From contig NC_009436.1 of assembly GCF_000016325.1 (NCBI RefSeq), positions 3,100,001 through 3,164,000 of the forward strand: a stretch of 64,000 nucleotides of DNA. The letters run 5' to 3'. Positions 58,770-64,000 of this stretch are shown here, piece by piece. Position numbers and translations under genes: made by a program. How positions within the stretch are numbered: the first letter of the stretch is position 1; each line of letters begins with the position of its first letter. The notes below the pieces were generated by a model. That model searched no databases, was not told where the DNA came from, and saw nothing but the letters and a program-made list of their open reading frames with translations. This stretch comes from Enterobacter sp. 638. GTDB lineage: Bacteria; Pseudomonadota; Gammaproteobacteria; Enterobacterales; Enterobacteriaceae.

Positions 58770-60115
58770 GAGCGCAGCACCGCAAACAGTTCCAGCTCAA
58801 GCTCGCCGAGCACGGACGGAACATAGAAGACGCAGACACCCTGATCCAGCATTTCACGGGCGGCATTACTCTCCATATCAAGCACAAAGAACTGGTTCTC
58901 CAGGCGCACTGGCAGCGCAGCAGGCACGCGGCTCAGGACAATGAGACCGATACCCTCGACAGCGAGACCGGACACTTCGCCAACATTAGCCGGCGCACCG
59001 GCAATACAGACTTCGGCAAAGCGTTCAGCTATCTGCCAGGCCGGCTGATTCGCCCGGACGGAGAGATAGAAATCGGCTTCATCGCGCAGACGAATATCGT
59101 GCAGTACCGCTTTCCAGGTTTCCGGATCCATGCGATCCATCCGGACGGCCACCACGCGTGACGGCAGGCTGGCTTCCAGCAGTTCGCTGATAAGGTCAAA
59201 GAGTGGCGGGAAGGTTTGCTCCGGCGCGCTGTGGTCGTAACCCGGGATCGCATCCAGATCGTGCTCAAGCGAGAAGGTCAGCATACTGCCGGCAAGCCGT
59301 GTCAGCTCGGCCCAGACCTGCTCAGGATGCCTGTCAGGGAAACGATCATACTCCGAGAGTACCCGGGCATGCGAGTTCAGCGCATTTAGCAGCCAGAACA
59401 ACGACACATCAGCGACCGCAAAATCGGCCATTCTGTCGTTGCTTTCACGACGCATGGACATCAGACGCTGGCGACGAGAGCGCAGCTGACGATTCAGCAG
59501 TGCAAGGCGTTCACACAGGCCACGGCTTGCCGAGAACAGGGCCATCGGCGGGATAAAGTCAGGATCATGACGCCAGCCTCCCTGCCCGTCCCGCAACAAA
59601 CGGGCAACGGCGCAGATATCCCAGGCGCAGTTGTCTTCATGTCCGAAACGGAATGCGAGATTATAGCGGGCCACCGCCATCGACTCTTCTTCCTGACCGA
59701 AACGATCGGCGATCGTCTCCCAGGCTTCTCGATAGCGAAGCGGGCGCTCTGCGGGGATCGTGTCCGTCTGCACATTCACGATCCCGGCCTGCATCACCGG
59801 TAACGCCACATACACCGTCACCGGGGCATTGTTGGCAGAAGCAGGTGCCTCAATTTCACGCGGCTCCGGTGGCTGGTCACTGAGCAGGGTATCGACCAAT
59901 GTGTCATCCGGAAGCCAGAGACGCAATGACTGCGCTTGGATCCGGCCGGAAGCCAGCATCGCGTCATCAAGCTCAACCCGACCAACGCCCCAGGGGAAAG
60001 CATTTCCGCGGGCGGCAATACCGGCCCGGGAAAATGCATCCCATTCAGACTGCTGCTGAAACTGTTGAGGAGCCAGAAGCGCCCCTTCATTCCATAACGG
60101 ACGATGAATTTTCAT
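58766..60115 (-). CDS. tssK: T6SS baseplate protein TssK
   Basis: TssK links the baseplate to the membrane complex. The 449-aa product has the family start MKIHRPLWNEGALLAPQQFQQQ-EWD, the VGRVELDD segment, FPPLFDLISELLEASLPSRVV in the helical middle domain, and a C-terminal domain ending VFYVPSVLGELELELFAVLRS, which binds the membrane complex. It is full length with no damage seen. It follows tssC by 17 bases and overlaps the tssL fragment. Confidence 0.93.
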   Translation of the reverse strand: MKIHRPLWNEGALLAPQQFQQQSEWDAFSRAGIAARGNAFPWGVGRVELDDAMLASGRIQAQSLRLWLPDDTLVDTLLSDQPPEPREIEAPASANNAPVTVYVALPVMQAGIVNVQTDTIPAERPLRYREAWETIADRFGQEEESMAVARYNLAFRFGHEDNCAWDICAVARLLRDGQGGWRHDPDFIPPMALFSASRGLCERLALLNRQLRSRRQRLMSMRRESNDRMADFAVADVSLFWLLNALNSHARVLSEYDRFPDRHPEQVWAELTRLAGSMLTFSLEHDLDAIPGYDHSAPEQTFPPLFDLISELLEASLPSRVVAVRMDRMDPETWKAVLHDIRLRDEADFYLSVRANQPAWQIAERFAEVCIAGAPANVGEVSGLAVEGIGLIVLSRVPAALPVRLENQFFVLDMESNAAREMLDQGVCVFYVPSVLGELELELFAVLRS

Positions 60116-60132
60116 CCCTGATTTCTCCTCGC

Positions 60133-61674
60133 CTAGGATTTGGCTTTCGGCATCTGGGAAACCAGTGACAGGTTGACGTCTATGCCTTCCACCTGGAAGT
60201 GCGGCACGGCAAACAGTTTCACGCGGAAGAAACCAGGATTGTCCTCGATATCTTCCACCACCACTTTCGCATCACGCAGGGGGTGCGAGGCTTGCAACTC
60301 ATCGCCCGGATCGGTCATTTCGGTGACCAGGCCACGAACCCAAGTATTGAGCTCCAGTTCAAGAAGACGTCGGTCTTTGGTCGTACCAATATTTTCGCGC
60401 TGAATCAGTTTCAGATAGTGCGCAATACGCGACAGCAGGAAGATATAGGGCAGACGTGCATTAATGCGGCTGTTGGCCGTTGCATCCGCGGTGTCATACA
60501 GGGCCGGCTTCTGAGTAGAGTTAGCGCTGAAGAAGCAGGAATAATCTCTATTTTTATAAAAACTTAGTGGAATAAAGCCCAGGTTCGCAAACTCAAACTC
60601 ACGGGTTTCCGGGATCATCACTTCTGACGGGATCTTCACCTGATTGCCGGTACCCAGATCGTACAGATGTATAGGCAGATCCTGTACGGCACCACCAGCC
60701 TGCGGGCCACGAATTTGCACGCACCAACCATTGTTAATGAAGCTACGAACCATATTGGATGCAAAGGCGAATGATGCATTGGTCCAGAGATATTTATCAT
60801 GCTCCGGGCCTTTCACTTCTTCGACATAGTTAAAGCTGCGAACAGGCACGGTGTCAGGGCCATACGGCAGACGACCCAGTACACGTGGCATCACCAAACC
60901 GATATAACGGGAATCATCAGTATTGCGGAAGGATTTCCATTTGATGTATTCAGCGCGGTCAAAGTAGTTACCGATATCCTTGATGGCGGCCACATCCTCC
61001 ATCGAATTCTTCAGGAAGAATTTCGGGCCGGCAGAGCCGATAAACGGCATATGCGCTGCGGCAGATACTTTGGAGATATTACGCAGCAGAGCCACGTCCT
61101 GTGCTGACGCATCAAATTCATACGCAGAAATCAACGCACCGATGGGTTCTCCGCCTGGGGTGTCGTACTCATCAATATAGGTATGTTTATACAGCCCGCT
61201 TTGAATAATTTCCGGCGCGTCCTCAAAGTCCTGTCGCAAAGACGCTTTCGACAGATCGAGCAGCTCAATTTTGACGTTCTGGCGAAAGTCAGTTTTATCC
61301 ACCAGCGATTTCACACCGCGCCAAAGAGATTCGACAGCCTGAAAGTCGTCATGGTGCATTACCGCATCCAGCTGACGACTGATTTGGTAATCAAGCTCCG
61401 CAATATGATGGTCAATCAGGTTTTTATCTAATTTTTCGACCTTTGAACCGGCTTTACTAAGGCATTCCAGAAACACCTGCATACCGGCGGTCAACCGCTC
61501 ATCAGAAGTTGCATCAGACATGGCCTGTGCATCCTGCCATATATCCAGCGCACTCAGCTCAGAAACCGGATTGAGATTGATTTTTTCAAACAGGGATGCA
61601 TATACACCACCTGATTCAGAACGTTCCAGCACGACGGTTTCACTACCAGTCGTATATTCATTTTTTACAGACAT
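60133..61674 (-). CDS. tssC: T6SS contractile sheath large subunit TssC
   Basis: TssC (VipB) builds the contractile sheath with TssB. The 513-aa product has family segments YFDRAEYIKWKSFRNTDDSRYIGLVMPRVLGRLPYG, FAFASNMVRSFINNGWCVQIRGPQAGG and a C-terminal PGFFRVKLFAVPHFQVEGIDVNLSLVSQMPKAKS typical of the sheath core. The frame is open 22 codons upstream into tssB. ATG at 61674 (MSVKNEYTTGSE) is preferred; 61680 is also possible. It overlaps nothing once this start is used. Confidence 0.94.
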   Translation of the reverse strand: MSVKNEYTTGSETVVLERSESGGVYASLFEKINLNPVSELSALDIWQDAQAMSDATSDERLTAGMQVFLECLSKAGSKVEKLDKNLIDHHIAELDYQISRQLDAVMHHDDFQAVESLWRGVKSLVDKTDFRQNVKIELLDLSKASLRQDFEDAPEIIQSGLYKHTYIDEYDTPGGEPIGALISAYEFDASAQDVALLRNISKVSAAAHMPFIGSAGPKFFLKNSMEDVAAIKDIGNYFDRAEYIKWKSFRNTDDSRYIGLVMPRVLGRLPYGPDTVPVRSFNYVEEVKGPEHDKYLWTNASFAFASNMVRSFINNGWCVQIRGPQAGGAVQDLPIHLYDLGTGNQVKIPSEVMIPETREFEFANLGFIPLSFYKNRDYSCFFSANSTQKPALYDTADATANSRINARLPYIFLLSRIAHYLKLIQRENIGTTKDRRLLELELNTWVRGLVTEMTDPGDELQASHPLRDAKVVVEDIEDNPGFFRVKLFAVPHFQVEGIDVNLSLVSQMPKAKS

Positions 61675-61714
61675 CAGCATTTTCTCTTCATTAAACCGTT
61701 TAACATCGCGACCG

Positions 61715-62212
61715 TCAGACTTTTTTCGGTGCCAGAGCACTCAACTCACTGCGCAGCTCACTGCTGAGTTGTGGGTCTACCAGAATTTTTTCCAGCTCTT
61801 TACGGAAAGCCTGGTTATCGAGCAGATTGGCTTTGAGGTCTCGGAGAAGATTACGCATGGCAAGCATGGCTTTCAGTTGAGGGATCTGACGAGCGACCTG
61901 TTCCGGTGTGAAGTCTTTCATGTCGCGGAAGGTGAGATTTATGGCTTCTTCACTGCCGTCATGTGCAAGCGTGTTTTCAACTGAAAGCTTTATGGCTGGC
62001 GAAAACTCAGCAAGCACGCTGTCAAAGTTATTTTTATTTACATTGACCTTTTCGCGCTCCGACACGGGACGCTGCTCTGTTCCGTTGCTGTAATCACCCA
62101 CCAAAACAAGTTTTAGGGGTAATTCGACTTTTTTCTGTGCGCCACCTGTATGCAAACTTAACTGGATATTGACGCGAGCCTTAGGGATCTCGGATTGATA
62201 GGAATTAGACAT
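61715..62212 (-). CDS. tssB: T6SS contractile sheath small subunit TssB
   Basis: TssB (VipA) is the small sheath subunit. The 165-aa product starts MSNSYQSEIPKARVNIQLSL and contains KVELPLKLVLVGDYS, RPVSEREKVNVNKNNFD and the C-terminal DLKANLLDNQAFRKELEKIL helix. The start at 62212 follows GGGAAAG; the frame is open 17 codons further. It is the first gene of the T6SS operon. Confidence 0.94.
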   Translation of the reverse strand: MSNSYQSEIPKARVNIQLSLHTGGAQKKVELPLKLVLVGDYSNGTEQRPVSEREKVNVNKNNFDSVLAEFSPAIKLSVENTLAHDGSEEAINLTFRDMKDFTPEQVARQIPQLKAMLAMRNLLRDLKANLLDNQAFRKELEKILVDPQLSSELRSELSALAPKKV

Positions 62213-63194
62213 AACTTTCCCTGTTCTATGGAATAGATAGAAACGGTCAATACTCGCTGGCATATTAATAAGAAAAGCTTAGGCTATTAGAGCAGAAAGA
62301 TATTAATCCCATCCGACACTAATGGTAGTACTGGTCAAAATCAGTCGCATTCCTTTTACCTGCTAGCATGACGCAATATAAAGTCTTAGTGCGAGATTAA
62401 AACGCGGACAAAGCCTTATTGAGATGAGTGTAAAAATATTTCCGATATGATGGGAAATTAAATGATGTAACATAATCTTACAGACCAAGGATTTCATTAA
62501 AATGAAAGCGCTCTTTTTTATAAGTATTTCCTTATAATTTTACAACTAGCCCTATAAAATAAGGCGGCGACAACATAACCAAATGGTAAATAAAGACAAT
62601 CAGGCAAAAATCCTAAAAAAAGCCTTGAGTTAAAATAACTATTTTAACCGTTAAGAATATATAATTCATTTCCTATATCAATAGAACAACAATTCTTTTT
62701 TACCTGATCCATGTATTGAATGAGTCATGTAACGTGATACCTGCCAATTACACCTTATCACCGCAAAAATGATTGCCATTGATGCCAGAATTTTCAGAGA
62801 CTATCGAAGTATTCAATCGTTGTTTACTTGCCAAACAAAACGCTGCGTATAACTCTCCTGTATGGCAGAAAAAAACCTGCTACCCTTACCGGCATCCATC
62901 AGGTTGCGCGTTGCTAATTTACCAGCTCACTCATTCCCCTCTGATGATTCCGGTTAAGTACGCGTTCCACTCATGAGAAAACAAGAAGATATGTCCTTCC
63001 GGAAATGCTGATCCTTTTCACATTTAACTAAAATCAAACTTTACAACGAGCTTGTATCTCATTAAGTTATCGTTACAATATTACCTCTGCTGTATATCAT
63101 CAGACCACAGCCTCGCTGTATACCTCGTCAACAAAGCCACTGATTCAATCATGCTGATGGCACGTCCAGACTGTTCCTCGCAAGACCATCCTAA
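62213..63194. other. Long AT-rich non-coding region
   Basis: These 982 bases separate the T6SS operon from the next plus-strand gene. The T6SS promoter must lie on the minus strand near 62213-62480; TTGACC at about 62244-62249 is a possible -35. I see no credible gene. The region may hold remnants, but none can be named. Confidence 0.5.
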
Positions 63195-63206
63195 ATGGAG
63201 ACCTCT

Positions 63207-63566
63207 TTGAAAGTTTTACTCTTGCTAAGCCTTATAATATTCATAAACTCACCTTCATTTGCCGCTACCGCGATTCGGCTCTCCTGTTCGTTACGGAGCA
63301 GTGTGACCATCTCTCACTTCAAATATCAGCTCAGCACTATGAAATGGGACGATCGCTTTCAAATTGCCTCAGGTGTTAACCACGCTCGAACAAAAAATGA
63401 TACGCCTTATGTGGTGACCCATTTCAGGAATGGCGATGATCTTGTAATCTTTGAGGATACGCAGCAGTATTTTTTACTGTATGCAGATAGCGATACGCCC
63501 GACCGGTGTTATTTGAAGGACACTTTCACCTACGATATTTTAGATCTTCCCCGCTTTCATAAATGA
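63207..63566 (+). CDS. Small exported protein
   Basis: The protein of about 119 residues has a signal peptide (MKVLLLLSLIIFINSPSFA-A) and a short mature domain with two cysteines (RLSCSLRSS and DRCYLKD) that may form a disulfide. No family is recognised. ATG at 63195 starts the frame but has no ribosome site. TTG at 63207 lies 6 bases after GGAG and gives a cleaner signal peptide, so it is preferred. It is next to the T6SS locus, but a link is not shown. Confidence 0.65.
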   Translation: MKVLLLLSLIIFINSPSFAATAIRLSCSLRSSVTISHFKYQLSTMKWDDRFQIASGVNHARTKNDTPYVVTHFRNGDDLVIFEDTQQYFLLYADSDTPDRCYLKDTFTYDILDLPRFHK

Positions 63567-63839
63567 AAATCAGCTTCATGCTAATTTCGCGGTGCCTGTT
63601 GAATCAATTTATTCGGCAGGCCTAGCGCAGCAGGTTATCTGACCCTTTCGGAGCATTACCACCACAAAGTCAACATGCATCATTTTTGCTGTCAAATATC
63701 ATCTTTTAAAATGGCCTTATTAAATGAAACCAGGAAATCCGTAGCCTCAGAGTGAATGATAATAAAGTAGAGTAACTATTTAATGCCGTTATTTCATGAG
63801 TCCGTTGGGTTATCCAAAATCCAATGAATTAGGATTAAT
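63567..63839. other. Intergenic
   Basis: No gene or clear signal is seen between the small exported protein and the gene that leaves the window at the right end. Confidence 0.5.
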
Positions 63840-64000
63840 ATGATTATGGCTTCATTAGCAGAGTGTTTAGACCCCATTCAGCCTGTCCTTCTTAAGCAAT
63901 ATAAGTCGATAATGCTGTCGTACTCGCTGCGCTTTCAAGCCTGGAATTATCGTCACCATGTGCTTGCTTTTTCGGATAAAGTAGTCGTGGAACACGGTGT
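63840..64000 (+). CDS. Partial gene at the right edge, unidentified
   Basis: ATG at 63840 follows AGGAT by a few bases and opens a frame to the end of the window: MIMASLAECLDPIQPVLLKQ, then YKSIMLSYSLRFQAWNYRHHVLAFSDKVVVEHGV. The 53 visible codons have no stop. I do not recognise the family. Given the neighbours it may be a T6SS-associated gene. Confidence 0.55.
   Translation, partial: MIMASLAECLDPIQPVLLKQYKSIMLSYSLRFQAWNYRHHVLAFSDKVVVEHG

Noticed and set aside
58097..62212. A complete, working type VI secretion system
   Set aside because: hcp and tssL are fragments, tssA is a chimera, and tssE, F, G, H, I and J are not in the window. Copies elsewhere in the genome cannot be excluded.
62773..62976. 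67-codon plus-strand frame in the T6SS upstream region
   Set aside because: No ribosome site, mixed composition, no family features.

Overview
The window comes from a gammaproteobacterium of the Enterobacteriaceae, close to Escherichia but not E. coli itself. Positions 148-25478 keep the E. coli order dedD-folC-accD-dedA-truA-usg-pdxB-flk-fabB-mnmC-yfcL-epmC-yfcA-mepA-aroC-prmB-smrB-sixA-fadJ-fadI-yfcZ-fadL-mlaA-yfdC-argW almost gene for gene, with proteins near E. coli length. An Enterobacter, Lelliottia, Leclercia or Kluyvera type host is likely. I judged this from remembered E. coli proteins and gene order; no search was run.

Region 1 (1-25478) is conserved chromosome. It covers fatty-acid synthesis (accD, fabB) and degradation (fadI, fadJ, fadL), folate, PLP and chorismate synthesis, tRNA modification (truA, mnmC), envelope upkeep (dedA, dedD, mepA, mlaA) and translation factor modification (epmC, prmB). 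FadR-type operators are visible at fadI and fadL, and a perfect FabR-type palindrome lies before fabB.

Region 2 (25455-47545) is a visibly AT-rich genomic island of about 22 kb inserted in the 3' end of tRNA-Arg(CCT) argW. A 22-bp direct repeat of the tRNA end marks both borders. A P4-type tyrosine integrase lies just inside the left border, and an AlpA-type regulator near the right. In between are: a large serine recombinase coupled to two ParB/RepB-like proteins; the four-gene His-Xaa-Ser (hxsDBCA) peptide-modification system followed at once by a TIGR04141/DUF6119-type protein; three small membrane or unknown genes; a MobC/relaxase pair with an oriT-like hairpin; a zinc-ribbon membrane protein and a lipoprotein; and an operon of three tyrosine recombinases plus a small helix-turn-helix/coiled-coil protein, like Tn554-type or Gamma-Mobile-Trio elements. 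Three unrelated recombination systems and a relaxase in one island suggest nested or stacked elements.

Region 3 (47546-62212) is a minus-strand type VI secretion (T6SS) locus that looks decayed. tssB, tssC and tssK are intact. tssL is cut after about 45 codons and runs out of frame into an OmpA-like gene. hcp is cut after 54 codons and joined to the very start of tssM. tssA is fused to a copy of a repeated accessory gene. That accessory gene is present three times: one intact with a different C-terminus, one frameshifted in an A-tract, and one fused to tssA. tssE, tssF, tssG, tssH, tssI and tssJ are not seen. Region 4 (62213-64000) holds a long non-coding stretch, a small exported protein and the start of an unidentified gene.

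The best candidates for undescribed biology are the serine recombinase/double ParB operon, the HXS operon with its fifth gene, and the T6SS accessory array with a constant N-terminal module, exchanged C-termini and A-tract frameshifts.
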